From: Candidula unifasciata
Lineage: Eukaryota > Mollusca > Gastropoda > Stylommatophora > Geomitridae
Length of the DNA stretch: 64,000 bases
Direction: 5' to 3'
Assembly: GCA_905116865.2 (NCBI GenBank)
Contig: CAJHNH020000505.1
Span: forward strand, 161,001-225,000
The first letter of the stretch is position 1, and every line of letters starts with the position of its first letter. The position numbers and the translations under genes were made by a program. The notes beneath the pieces are model-generated. The model searched no databases. It was not told the origin of the DNA and saw nothing but the letters and a program-made list of their open reading frames with translations. Shown here piece by piece: positions 52,760 through 63,665 of this stretch.

Positions 52760-53740
52760 TTTCTACTGGCAATATACTGGTTTATGAAGACAGCAACTGC
52801 TAACACCAACAGCTTGTTGATCTGGACTTCGCAGATGATAGTTCTCTTCTGTCCCATTCATGGAATCAGATGGAAGACACATTAAATATACTTGATGGGA
52901 GATCAAAACAGCTAGGTCTGAAAATCCATAAAGGAAAGACAAAGATAACGAGAATAAATCAGGCAAATAGTAACGTGGTCTCTCAAAGATATGGAGTCGT
53001 ACACCTATTTAGGCAGTAATGTAGACAAAGATGAGGGAACTGATAGAGATATTAAAATAAGAATACAAAAGGCAAGAGGAGCTTTCACTGCACTAGGAAA
53101 TTTGTGGAGGTCAAAGGAAATTAAAACAAATACTAAACTTTAAATCTGATATTCTAATGTCAAATCAGTACTGTTATATGGAGCGGAAACATGGACAACA
53201 ACGAAGGCAATGACAAATATAATACACATATTCATTAACTGGTGCCTGGCAGAATAGAGCTAATTGAATGGTATGATCGAATCACTAATGTAGAGCTTTG
53301 GGAGAGAACTAAACAAGTTCCAGTGTACCGAGAGGTGAAGACCAGACGCTGGCGTTGGATAGAACACACGCCGCGATAACCTAAAAGCAATATAACTACA
53401 ATTTCTGTGCACTGGAAAACACAGGGGCAAAGAAGAAAGAAAAAAGGAAGGCCAAAAAAGAAGCACAAACACACAGACAAACACACAGACACACACACAG
53501 ACACACACAGACAAACACACAGACACACACACAGACACACACACAGACACACACACAGACACACACACAGAGGGAGAAGGGGGCTAGCGAGTGAAGTTAA
53601 CAAGATGAGGAGGACATGGAAAGAGCTGCACGCGAAAGCAAAGGATAGAACGACTTGGCATGAGTTGGTTGAGGGCCTATGCTCCATTAAGGGTTTCAAA
53701 TGCAGAAGAAGAAAAGGAGATTACATCTTTGGCATATTTC
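52760..53740 (+). pseudogene. LINE RT and C-terminus, interrupted by a microsatellite
   Basis: QQLVDLDFADDSSLLSHSWN holds the RT catalytic FADD. Then KQLGLKIHKGKTKITRINQA, SYTYLGSNVDKDEGTDRDIK, IRIQKARGAFTALGNLWRSK and LLYGAETWTTT, with frame breaks. It continues HWKTQGQRRKKKGRPKKKHK, an (ACAGAC/AC)n tract at 53465-53570, and MRRTWKELHAKAKDRTTWHE-LVEGLCSIKG. The tract sits where GRP-x-x-TW would follow. Confidence 0.88.
53465..53572. repeat. (ACACAGAC)n-type microsatellite
   Basis: Alternating ACACACAC and ACAGAC units inside the LINE C-terminal coding region. Confidence 0.9.
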
Positions 53741-53864
53741 TTTATTCATTCATGCCTACTTTTTAATATTTCAAAATGACATAGGATTTGTAATCTACAC
53801 AGTTTCCTCAGAGACCTCTTTTTCGTCGCTATCAGTCGTGTATCAAATATTACCTTAAAATTAG

Positions 53865-54472
53865 TTGTATATCCTTTACAGGTCCAGACTAGAAATCATG
53901 TCTAGGATTGGCCAGACAACATCAGTCCTTGCCAAACAGCAAATATTAAGGGGATCCCTCCTCACCCCTCCCAAAGTGTCATGTAAAACTAATCTTAAAC
54001 TGCTCAGACCAGTAGCTATTAATACGTTTACGTATGGTTGTGGAAAATGGACCTTACTTAACCGCTGAACTCGAAAAGAAAATACAAACATTGGAGATGC
54101 GATCTTTCGTAAACATTCTTGGCATATCATACATAGACCACGTCACAAATGACGAGGTTCAACGTATAATTATCCAGCATACTGGCAACTATGAACCTCT
54201 TTTATCTACAATGAAAATGCGGAAAATGCAGTCTTACGAATACGTAATAAGATCCAACGGCCTCTAAAAAAATACTACTGGAAGCAGTAGAGCAGAAGAT
54301 GAGAGAAGGGAGACCGAGAAAGACCTGGATACAGAACTTGACTGACTGGACAGGCCTCAGGCATGCAACCATAGAGTCCATCGCACCTGATCGTCAAATG
54401 TGGAGGGAACTGATCTGACTGAGCAACTGGTGATCCCACAACACGCAGTGTTACGGGATGAGGATGATGATG
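53865..54472 (+). pseudogene. LINE 3' end with GATGAT tail
   Basis: TYGCGKWTLL, AELEKKIQTLEMRSFVNILG-ISYIDHVTNDEV, GNYEPLLSTMKMRKMQSYEY and then REGRPRKTWIQNLTDWTGLR HATIESIAPDRQMWRELI in another frame. Ends ATGATGATGATTATG. Related to 16695-17055. A hAT-type element has inserted into its tail. Confidence 0.85.
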
Positions 54473-54480
54473 ATTATGAT

Positions 54481-55699
54481 TAGGGCTGTACCGAATAATG
54501 ATTTTCACTATTCGGCCGATTTCGAATAGCGGGACCAACTATTCGGCCGAATACGAATACGAATAGTGTAAAGTGTATAAAATATATCTAAAAAAAAAAA
54601 AATAGAAAAAATGTCAAATGTACGCTGAACTTTTACTTCACATAAAGTAGCACATAATAGTCATCTTCTTCTTTAGCATTCTGAGCATTTGAGGTTTACT
54701 GCTGCAGATATCACTCGTCTCCATTTATCTCTCTGGCTGGCCTTCTCTTTACAATTTTGTGACACCAGTTGTTTGCAGGTCTGGCTGGACATTATCTCTC
54801 GAATTTCTTTGTTGTCTGCCTCGTGGTCTATGCCTATTCCTCTCTCAGGTGTATTAGGTTTTTACTTCTCTGTCATCTGACATTCTCTCAGTAAGCCCCA
54901 ACCATTTTAGTCTGTTAGCTCTCATGATGCCAGTGATCAATGGTGACTTAAACAGATTATGTGTTACGTTGTTGCTTCTCACTCTCCATTCCCCGCTCTT
55001 AGCATCTTTAAAAGGTCCAAAGATTTGTCCTAAGACCGTTTTCGATAACCTGTTATAAGGCCTCATCTCTTTTATTTTTGCTTCAAGTTTCAGAGCCATA
55101 AAACACGACTGGTCTTATCAATGTTTTATATATTTTGATCATGGCGTTGCAAGACAGACACTTTGACTTTAGTAGATGTTGAAGGGCATAGAAGACTTTA
55201 TTTCTAAATTGTATTCTAAATTGTATTTCTTCTCTCAGCATGTTGGAGTAGTTGAAGTTCGCACCCAAGTACTTATATGTTTCCGTTCGTTTGATTTTCA
55301 TCTTATCGACTTGGATGTGGCCGGAGTTTAAATTCTTTCCATGTCTAGTTAGTGTTCGTACAGAATAATAAACATTTAAAAACATTTTATGTTTTGCATT
55401 CTTCAGTCAGTCTGTGGTAACTAATAACTAGGAATGAAAGAATACTAAGTATTATAACAAGTAACTAAACTTGGAAATTGTCACTGACAGCTTAGTAAAT
55501 GCAGGAAAGCTGCATTAGCTTTCAACAAAACCAATTGTTCCATGTTGTCAGCATTAAGGCCGTGTATGCAGAAGTAGGTGTAAGGTAACTACTATTCGTA
55601 TTCGGCCCGACCACAACTATTCGGCCGAAAACCGAATAGTCAATAGGTTCACTATTCGGCCCCGAAGCGAATACAAAGCGAATATTCGGTACAGCCCTA
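54481..55699. mobile_element. hAT-type element, 8-bp target duplication, with LINE fragment inside
   Basis: Left end TAGGGCTGTACCGAATAATG; right end reverse complement TAGGGCTGTACCGAATATTC. ATTATGAT flanks both ends (54473-54480 and 55700-55707), a perfect 8-bp duplication. Both subterminal regions (54480-54570 and 55585-55690) carry clustered ACTATTCGGCCGAA motifs, likely transposase binding sites (inference). It has no hAT transposase; the centre is a LINE fragment. Confidence 0.9.
54650..55385 (-). pseudogene. LINE RT C-terminus inside the hAT element
   Basis: Minus strand: RTETYKYLGANFNYSNMLRE, FYALQHLLKSKCLS, IKIYKTLIRPVVFYGSETC, then a frame change, FGPFKDAKSGEWRVRSNNVT, HNLFKSPLITGIMRANRLKW and LGLTERMSDDREVKT. 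The weaker 3' end reaches about 54650 with GAAGAAGATGA. Confidence 0.88.
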
Positions 55700-55739
55700 A
55701 TTATGATTATGATGATGAAGAAGATGATGATGATGGTAT

Positions 55740-56330
55740 CTTTCACAAGACAACGAAAATCAACCCTTGAGTTTATTCCATCTCATTGCATCATACCTGG
55801 AAAGGAAGAGGCTGACATATTGGCTAAGGAAGCTGGAAGACTTCCTCAGCCTGGGTATGGACGTAACATATGATGAGGCCAATACTACAGTACCAAATGG
55901 GATGCTGAACATCCAGGCCCCAAGGGGTATGATGCATACTACCAACTTGACCGAAAAGAACAAATAGTGATCTTTAGACTCCATACAGGACATAATAGGC
56001 TGAAACACCACTTGTTCAATAAGCTAAAGAAAGGAGACACTGATGATTTTAACTATGGAAATGATAAGATGACATGTAAACGCTTGCTGCAAGACTGTCC
56101 AACATATGCACAACAAAGAGAATTGTTATGGCTGATACTTGTTCCTTTGAGGACAGAATATGTGAAGATGTCAACAACCTCAATTTGACTGCTTATTTCT
56201 TTAAATATACATTCACACCGGCGACGTCTGAATGTACTTATATAAGAAAAAGAAAACTGTCAAAGATTCTCGGAGCTAATAATCCATCGAGATGCAGAGT
56301 TCATAAATCATGACATGGGAAGAAAATGAA
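55740..56330 (+). pseudogene. LINE RNase H end and Cys/His tail
   Basis: LEFIPSHCIIPGKEEADILA-KEAGRLPQP is the end of RNase H (SHC-x-IPG-x-EEAD). Then IFRLHTGHNRLKHHLFNKLK and CKRLLQDCPTYAQQRELLW, the usual C-terminal motif. Frames are broken between them. It may be the same element type as the 17442 LINE, whose own 3' end is damaged. Confidence 0.8.
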
Positions 56331-56690
56331 ACAGACTCATCTGTCATTACACTGCCACACTAGATGCCCCAAAGCATCTATGTGAGAAATGGCATATTAA
56401 ACTATAGTGGATGTGGAAGTACACTGCAGTAATGGTTTAACATGCAAAAGAATCGACGTACTCATTTTGTGTAGGTAATCGAAATCCTAGGTCTGCAGAG
56501 TGCTTACTGCTGGCTCCCATAGCCCATTATGAATGAGATTTTCAATGTATGAAATTGAGGTTAAACAGTCACGAGCAGGAAGGGGCGATTCCTTGGGTGA
56601 GACCAGTACCAGAGCAACATGTGCTGGTTGTGCATTTACGGAAGCCTGATTGTATGGCGGGGAATGCTCATGTTTTGCATAGAAATGAAA
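56331..56690. other. Intergenic, nothing assigned
   Basis: No readable protein or repeat recognised. Confidence 0.4.
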
Positions 56691-57570
56691 ACTAATAAGG
56701 AACTAGCAAGAACACTCGAACTGAGCAAGAGATATAAACCTCTTTGATACCACCATGGGAAATGAAACCACCATATTTAGACATGAGCCTGGCAAAGCAG
56801 ATTTAACAAAACACCGATTCACTGCAGGTAACGACCAATACAGAGGAGCACATAAAAAAACATTGAAACTGATAACCTGATACTGTACATGGATGGATCC
56901 AAAAATGAGAAAGGAGAAGTAGGAGCAAGTGTTTATAATCTTCATTGGAAAATATAAAAAAATCTTATAAAATCACTGATCATACATCAATTTTTACAGC
57001 CGAACAAGTCGGCATAATAAAAGCCTTAGAAAAGCAGAAAATCTTTCCTTAAAGCTAACAATAATTACAGATTCTCTTTCATCAGTACAATCACTAGGAA
57101 ACTAAAGACAGGAAAGTAGATCAGACATTAAAAATGGGAAACTAACACTAACTTTACAACTTAGAAACAACGGGTGCCAGATCACCTAGCATCGGTTCCA
57201 GCGCATAAAAGCATAGCAGGTATTGAAAGGCAGACATTAAAAAAAAAAATTGTACCAGCAGCCATAACATAATAGAAACAGGCCTAGGAAAAAACTGAGG
57301 GTAGGATCAAATCAAACGGTGTAGGCCTATTACGGGAATGTGGAAGAGACAGTGGGAAATGAGTGCTACGGGCAAAAGGCATTTGAATATTTGAGAGAAC
57401 ACGCCCTGGCAACACAAGTCTCAGACAATGTAAAAATTCACACAAATAATAAATTATGGAGATTAAGACGTGGATACTGGAAAACCACATTTACAGCACC
57501 ATTAACTATGCTTAGATTACTTTCAGAAAAACACAATAGAACACTTCCTGCTAACATTCACTTTAAATAA
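56690..57570 (+). pseudogene. Decayed LINE RNase H region
   Basis: ILYMDGSKNEKGEVGASVYN (DGS motif), IFTAEQVGIIKALEK (E motif) and LTIITDSLSSVQSLG (D motif) can be read in changing frames at 56880-57095, followed by PAHKSIAGIER-like residues. All four RNase H motifs leave traces, but many stops and shifts are present. Confidence 0.7.
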
Positions 57571-57955
57571 ACAGAAAATAAAACCCCTTGACGACTATTT
57601 TCAAAACTTAAATAAGTCACTGACATCCAAGGAATGCTTATACGTTTACAGCAATGAGAACATACACACAAAAAAATTATTTGCAGGACACGTAAAACAT
57701 TTAAGTCTCTGTGTGTAAGGTTATGATAAGACAGAGGCGGCGAGGTAAGAAACATGAATTGAGGATGGCGAATAACAAAAGAGAAGGAATTAAATTGTGT
57801 GAAACGATCTTAACTGTCCAAGACTGCCTAACGATCCCTTTTTTAGCAGTGGATATTGAGAAACTGTCACGTATACAAACCAAAATACCTAAACTAGTAA
57901 CCAAGACGCAAATAATACGAAATGGGCAAAACCATAGGTTATATCATATACAACA
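57571..57955. other. Unassigned sequence
   Basis: An 82-codon open stretch at 57711-57959 shows no recognised motif. I would not call a gene. Confidence 0.3.
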
Positions 57956-58092
57956 CTAGTGCCCATTTTAGGCTGGGTCAATCTGGATGCTAGGGTTTTT
58001 TAAAAAGTCGGCTCCGTCGGGATCTGAACCTATGGCCTTCCGATCCGCAGGTGAGCGTCTGGCCGCTACACCATGACGGCTTCCTTGAGTGT
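57956..58092 (-). repeat. SINE-A head and start of body
   Basis: Minus strand: GAAGCCGTCATGGTGTAGCG-G (A box TGGTGTAGCGG), GGCCATAGGTTCAGATCC (B box), ACGGAGCCGACTTTTTAAAA, then AGATTGACCCAGCCTAAAAT. The best preserved promoter head of this family in the window. Confidence 0.8.
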
Positions 58093-58194
58093 ATGTGTAC
58101 ATGCAAATATATGTGTGTGTGAAGACAAACACACATACGTGCATTCCCACGTGGGTCTACAGATGTGTATCGAATGTGGGTGTGTAGATATATG

Positions 58195-58345
58195 TATCAT
58201 CACAAACCACTTCTGCCGTTAAGCGTCGTGGGAAGGAGTAATTTGCAATCCAGTGCACGCTGGCTGCCACTGGCTATTGTCATGTCGTGAAGGCGTAGAG
58301 TGTCTTTAGTGTTGTCGATCTATATGCCCGGCCGTCCTCTTGCTC
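58195..58345 (-). pseudogene. LINE 3' end fragment
   Basis: Minus strand reads RGRPGIYIDNTKDTLRLHDM and TIASGSQRALDCKLLLPTTL-NGRS, the same family as 3050-3195 and 7620-7980. Confidence 0.65.
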
Positions 58346-58455
58346 TTGTAGCTGATTTTCTGAGATGTAGTGTTTGTGATGGTATTTGATCTTGCTGCAT
58401 TCTAACGAGATTTTCTGCTGTTTCTCGATGCATCTGGTACAAGGTGCTTTCCCAC

Positions 58456-58456
<1 letters not shown>

Positions 58457-58547
<91 letters not shown>

Positions 58548-58548
58548 A
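58457..58548. repeat. (TA)n microsatellite
   Basis: About 45 TA units with one CA interruption near 58532. Confidence 0.97.
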
Positions 58549-58559
58549 TTGCACGTGTA

Positions 58560-59275
58560 TGTCTATTTATGTGTGTGTGGGCGTGTATAGTGCATACCAG
58601 CCCACCACCCCCAGAACTCTCACTAGGTACTAGAGTACTGTTCCAAGCCACTACTTTTGGTTCAGTTAACATTTCCTAGCCAACATAATTGGCACCAAGA
58701 AACCAGACCACAATTATAACTGATATTGCTCGCAGTAAGTTGAAAGGGAAAGATTTTTTTGTTTTGTTTTTCACAAATAGATGGATGGATTGAGGGCTGA
58801 CCAGCATTGTGTGGCTTCTCTGGACCGCCTGATATGGGGCACCACCTGTGACTTGGGAAACAAAGATGATCACACAATAATGAGACTGCAATGTCCCACC
58901 AAACTAATCGAGAAGATCACAAATGCCCACAGAAGTCAGATGTGTCGGGCGAAAGGTGCAAATATCGCAGCCATTCTGTAAATAGGTACAACGCAATTAT
59001 ATCTTCGGATGAACGCTGACGAAGAAGAAGAACTCTTGAAGTTTTGAGACTGTTTGTAGTTTTATTAGACAAGTTAACGCTCACTGGTTTGCAATCCATT
59101 CTAAACCATCGACGATCTCACCTGCGAAGAAATCAGCACAAAGCGGTCTACAGTCAAATCGGCTGCAGATGAAGCGAATCCATGTTGTTGATATTATACA
59201 ATTGCATTCATAACCCTTAAACCATATAGGACGACATCCTATCTGACTATGAAAGATTTAAAAAGCTACATCATC
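58560..59275. other. Intergenic, possible LINE debris
   Basis: 58781-58981 is open and ends before a GACGAAGAAGAAGAA tail like a LINE end, but no motif is clear. Nothing else recognised. Confidence 0.3.
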
Positions 59276-59280
59276 AGTAT

Positions 59281-59282
59281 CG

Positions 59283-59330
<48 letters not shown>

Positions 59331-59515
59331 GCAAGTACCTTGCCGACTGCCATTGGCGATCATGCCTTTACACAATCTGCGATCTTTAACATCACGTATT
59401 AGTTCCTGTGTTGACACCCCTAAATACCATGAAAAAAAAAAAAAAAGACTGTCAAGAATCTTCTCGCGTTGTCTTCCTCTGTCTCTTTTACCACATATCT
59501 TGTCAGTGATCACCT
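59281..59515 (-). pseudogene. LINE 3' end, inverted, with (GAT)n tail
   Basis: Minus strand: DKICGKRDRGRQREKILDSL, then a run of T, GVSTQELIRDVKDRRLCKGM-IANGSRQGT, then a (GAT)n tail which is the (CAT)n tract at 59281-59331 on the plus strand. Same family as 47670-48300. Confidence 0.82.
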
Positions 59516-60220
59516 AAGATTTAAAAAAAATATACCGAGTTTGTAAAACAAGCGTGGCTCTATGAAAGGATTCGACTTCCGTCTCCCCCGAGCCTGAGGC
59601 TGACACCGTAACCTCTAAGTCACCCTACCCTCGCTCAAACTACCAATTCGTTAAAACGCAGATTCTCTTTCTTCTCTCCGTTTGTTGATTAAAAAAAAAA
59701 ATGTGACGCTCTCAAACACAAACGCCGACTGGCAAATGTTGCAAAATTCCGAGGCGTTCTAGAAACATTGTACGGATTACCAGAAGCCCATTCTTGTCCT
59801 TGAGTAATGTGGATTTAAGGTTTGGCCAACACACGGTGCTGATTTTGGCGCTGGTTCACAATGGGAACCTTCTAACTCTCCCTTGGGAAGATCAACAATC
59901 GGTCAGATCTGAAAACGAGGCAAATAGTACACAGGATATGCGTAGTGATTCTGATCAATGTTGAGATAGTTATATGTTGTGCCTTCTTGGGAACTGTCTC
60001 AGTCTCTTAAACAGTACATAGTAAATAGTTTGTAATGGCATATCAAATAACACAACTAAAATCCTGGATTGGGTCAAAAGTGGTTCCACGATTGCTTCGG
60101 AATTTCTAATGTTAAGAACACATTTAATAAGTTTTTGTATATTTTTGCCCTGCGCTCTTTCTTTGGCCAACCTTGTATTGCCTTTAAACTTCTTAACGTA
60201 GAACAACCTGAAACATAAGA
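59516..60220. other. Intergenic, nothing assigned
   Basis: No gene or repeat family recognised. Confidence 0.4.
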
Positions 60221-60224
60221 AAAC

Positions 60225-60505
60225 TCTCCCGTGTGGGTTCCGGGCCCAGTTGTGGGGAAAACAAGAATAGACCCCCTGCCTACCCAAAAGTATGTCGTAA
60301 GAGTCGATTAATTGGGAGCTACCTTCGAAGTCAGAGTGCATCTGCGTGAGAGGCAAGGAACCAACAGTCTCCACACAAATGTGTCAGATCTGTCAAACGG
60401 ATGCTCGCGCAACACTCAGGTTTTGGAACAGGACTGCAGTACAGAAATGGACAAACAACCAGAACTTTCCACCAGAGTTTACAGCTGGTGAAAGCAAAGA
60501 AGAAG
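60225..60505 (+). repeat. Dispersed repeat R2, longest copy
   Basis: GTGTGGGTTCCGGGCCCAGT, AGTATGTCGTAAGAGTCGAT, AAGTCAGAGTGCATCTGCGT-GAGAGGCAAGGAACCAACAG, CACTCAGGTTTTGGAACAGG and GAGTTTACAGCTGGTGAAAG. Copies are listed at 13020, 27780, 29030 and inverted at 30690 and 32655. Confidence 0.75.
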
Positions 60506-61780
60506 AGGATAACAAAACTGTTTTCTTCTCTAGACCCTATTCTGCCTTTCTGCTTCAGGTCTTGAGGAGGTATCTGATGCGGACTTTCTTGTGTGCTACG
60601 CAGATGATGATTTTTTGGGGGCCTCAGATATTATATTAGTCCGTAGCTTGCGCGGGCAACCAATAGCTCTACTTCTGCTCAGAGCTGCCGACAATTTTGT
60701 ACGTGTATGATAATAGTACTAAATTTGTTTTGAAATTGTTAAAAAAAAAACACACACACACACACACACACACACCAAAGATACAACAGTTTTAATTTGC
60801 AATTAAAAAAAACAACAACCTGAAAACTTCTTTCAACACACACACACACCCACACGCATCTTCCAGCTGGTACAGTTAATGTCCTGTAGCAATACTTTTG
60901 ATCACATAAGTAATTGACGGTTGAAGAAAACTTTCTGCGGCTGCAGAGGAATGAGATAATGCCAAAAGACCAAGCATGGCTTTCGATATTGGCGAAAAGG
61001 CATTTTCATCTCCACATTTTTCTTCTGAAATTGTAAACTAAAATTATGCTGGGTTTTTTTTTCAGCGTTAACGGTTAATCTTGCAACATTAGTTCTTTCC
61101 AATCTTTATTTATTTGTTAATTTTTTTCTTATTTAACATGGCTGTAAAATGTCATAACCAGTGGCGTAACTGACGTTGGTCGTCCTTCAGTAACACTCAC
61201 TGTTTCCAGCTTACAATACCAATTTTAAAAGGCAGGTGCAATATTTAAAAAAAAAGTACATTTTTGTTGGGCAAGGGTCAAATAGTATCACATTTGTTCG
61301 AAAGGACCAAATTCGACAACGCAAATTTTTTTACTGTGTTTAAGTTACAGGGCTCTATTTTGCGTTAGTTTTTAAACATGCCCGAATCATTTAATCCATC
61401 GTCTTCTGATATATTTTAGCACTTTTCCAGTCTATCCTTGTTTCCTGATATCGTCGTTTCTGAGCGTGTCTTTTTTGTTAAATTTAAGAATCGTCTTAAA
61501 AATTTCATTTCCCTTTTTTGTTTCTTTTTGTTTTGCTGTAATGTCCACGTTTGGCAAGGGTATGCAATGTTGGTACGCATACTGTATTTAACACAACACC
61601 TTTGGTGTCAATTTTTACATGTTTGTTCTGCAATTACAGTTTCCTCTGTCCAATTTGTTGGGTTGCTCAATTATATCTACGCATATATTCTACCACTTCT
61701 TTTAGTTTTCGGTTTGATGATAATATGTTCTCTAGACATTTGAATTTCTTTCTTATGTCTTATGTCTTATCTGCCGCCTT
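60506..61780. other. Intergenic with (CA)n tracts
   Basis: (CA)n at 60749-60776 and 60836-60850. No gene. Open stretches at 61438-61743 are not recognised. Confidence 0.4.
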
Positions 61781-62440
61781 TCACCGCACACGGTCTTTCC
61801 ATCTCGTTTCCAAGCCTAAACGTCACCACAACATACCTATCCTCACATTAACCACCACCCTCACAACATCCACACCAAAAATATTTTCCTCAGGCATCTC
61901 TCCAGCCCACCCTGCTACCAACACGATTTTCTCTGAACCTTCTCTAGTGGCCTACAGGCATGACCGTTACCTCAAGGACATTCTAGTCAAGAGTCGGTTA
62001 CGTCTCGCGTCCGAGTCCCACTTTGGCACGGTCTCGTGCCACAGACCTGTATGCAGGACCTGTCCATGTGTGGTCCAGGTGACCAGTCTAGAATTCCCTA
62101 ACGCCATCTTTCACATACGTGAAGCATTATATTGTACCAGCCACAATGTCATTTATGCCATCGACTGCAAGAGACGAGGCATGAAATACATTGGTGAAAC
62201 AGATCTACGGGTGGCTGACAGGCTAAGACAACATGTTTTGGATGTGTAAAAGGGTGCCTTCAAACCAGTACCGTTGCATTAAATTCACAGGATCACCAAG
62301 GTGTCCTCGACATAGAGGTGACATCCATTAAATCTAGCCACTCCAGCTCCGGAAGTCGCTTGAGAATCGCTTTTTTACACTTTAGGGACTTTAACACCCT
62401 CCGGACTGAATTGCCAACACAGTTTCATTTAAACTCCTGA
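61781..62440 (+). pseudogene. Penelope-like element C-terminus with GIY-YIG endonuclease
   Basis: VAYRHDRYLKDILVKSRLRL, CHRPVCRTCPCV (Cys-rich linker), then NVIYAIDCKRRGMKYIGETD-LRVADRLRQHVLDV, which matches the GIY-YIG endonuclease of Penelope elements (YVIYC-x-x-C...YIGET-x-R). After a frameshift near 62255 it reads VALNSQDHQGVLDIEVTSI to LRTELPTQFHLNS and a stop, the usual end of these proteins. The endonuclease nicks target DNA for retrotransposition. The reverse transcriptase part is missing upstream, so this is a 5'-truncated relic. Confidence 0.88.
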
Positions 62441-62779
62441 GGGATTTAACTGCCCTTACTGTATTATCTCTAGCTCCCCCCCCCCTCAGTTATGGCCCCT
62501 GGTACTCCACGGGGGGTATCCCCCCCCCCCCACCAAGTGCACGTGTGTAGTCATTCTGCTGAGAATCCATCGATCCCGGCTCCCTTGAGATACCATCTAA
62601 GTGATTTTGTGTATTTGTGTAGTACTGTTTGATTTGTATGTGCTGATAAAGGCTCCATAGCTGCAGCATTCACGTTTTGGTTGTTTTTGTTATAATGTGA
62701 AACTTGCTAATATACGTTTCTTTCGGTTTTATTTCTTTTCTTTTCCTTCAAGTTGTTAGTTTTCTACACGTATTCACAT

Positions 62780-62965
62780 CTTCGTCATCCCCCTTGTGGG
62801 ATGCAATTGTTCGCTATTTTGAAGCCCCATCCTGGCTGTTTCCGGGGGCCGCAATATAACTTTACGGTTAAAGGCGGTTTCCGGGACTTCTCCACGAGCA
62901 ATCCTCATTCGCATGGGGTAGTTTGTGTCAGCTGGTGATTATCGCTTAGTGTGATGTCCTGGTTG
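62780..62965 (+). repeat. Repeat R1
   Basis: CCCTTGTGGGATGCAATTGT, GAAGCCCCATCCTGGCTGTT, GGCGGTTTCCGGGACTTCTC, AGCTGGTGATTATCGCTTAG then TGTGATGTCCTGG. Same orientation as 46685-46880. Confidence 0.8.
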
Positions 62966-63199
62966 TGTAAAATAGCCCTTAACTTACCTACGCATATCTT
63001 GACTGGCTGTTCTGTTCTTGCAATGATCATAACGTCTGGGTTTTTTTTAAAATGTTAATTTTAATGTTTTGTATTTTGATGCTGCGTGTCTCTCAAGCTA
63101 TCCAAAAAGAGGTGTCCATAGCAATTATTGACATAATTACTTTATGATGCCTTACAGATTATATATACATATGCGCGCGCACACACACACAAATTTTGC

Positions 63200-63365
63200 C
63201 CGGGCAAAAATGCCCTGGTACTATCTGCCACAGCGAGCCACACTAAAACGTTACAACGGGTCTAGAGCGAGTGGAAGACCTCGGAAAATATGGAGTGATG
63301 ACATTAAGAACAGCCTTACAGAAATGAAGATCAGTCTTAATAGTGCTCTTGACAGAGCTCATCAG
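63200..63365 (+). pseudogene. LINE C-terminal fragment
   Basis: RATLKRYNGSRASGRPRKIW-SDDIKNSLTEMKISLNSALD then RAHQRTLHL: the GRPRK-x-W-x-DDIK motif of LINE ORF2 C-termini. A poly-C run follows at about 63388-63410. Confidence 0.7.
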
Positions 63366-63419
63366 AGAACATTACATCTCTCCCCTCCCCCTCCCCCCCC
63401 CCCCCCCCCCGACACTTTA

Positions 63420-63665
63420 CTGAGGTACAAGGTGGAAGAGAAGAAGCGCCGTTAGGATACTCTTTTTTATTTCCAGCTGCTAAGGGATTTTTTACGTGCG
63501 CAACAATACACACGGGCGTCAGATCTCACTACCCAGAGACCAGGGGGAATTACTAAGTCCAAGACCAACTGAAAAAATCCCAATCCTCACTGCGGATTGG
63601 ACCCGGAACCTCCATCACTCGAGGAGGACACTATGAATCGAGACCACGCAACTCTCCTCGACATA
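63420..63665 (-). repeat. SINE-C copy 2
   Basis: Reverse complement: GAGGTTCCGGGTCCAATCCG (B box), GGATTGGGATTTTTTCAGTT, CTTAGTAATTCCCCCTGGTC, TGAGATCTGACGCCCGTGTG, TTGTTGCGCACGTAAAAAAT, in the order seen at 32779-33085. Confidence 0.78.

Noticed and set aside
57711..57959. 82-codon ORF as a small gene
   Set aside because: No motif, and it lies between LINE relics and a SINE; the length is plausible by chance.
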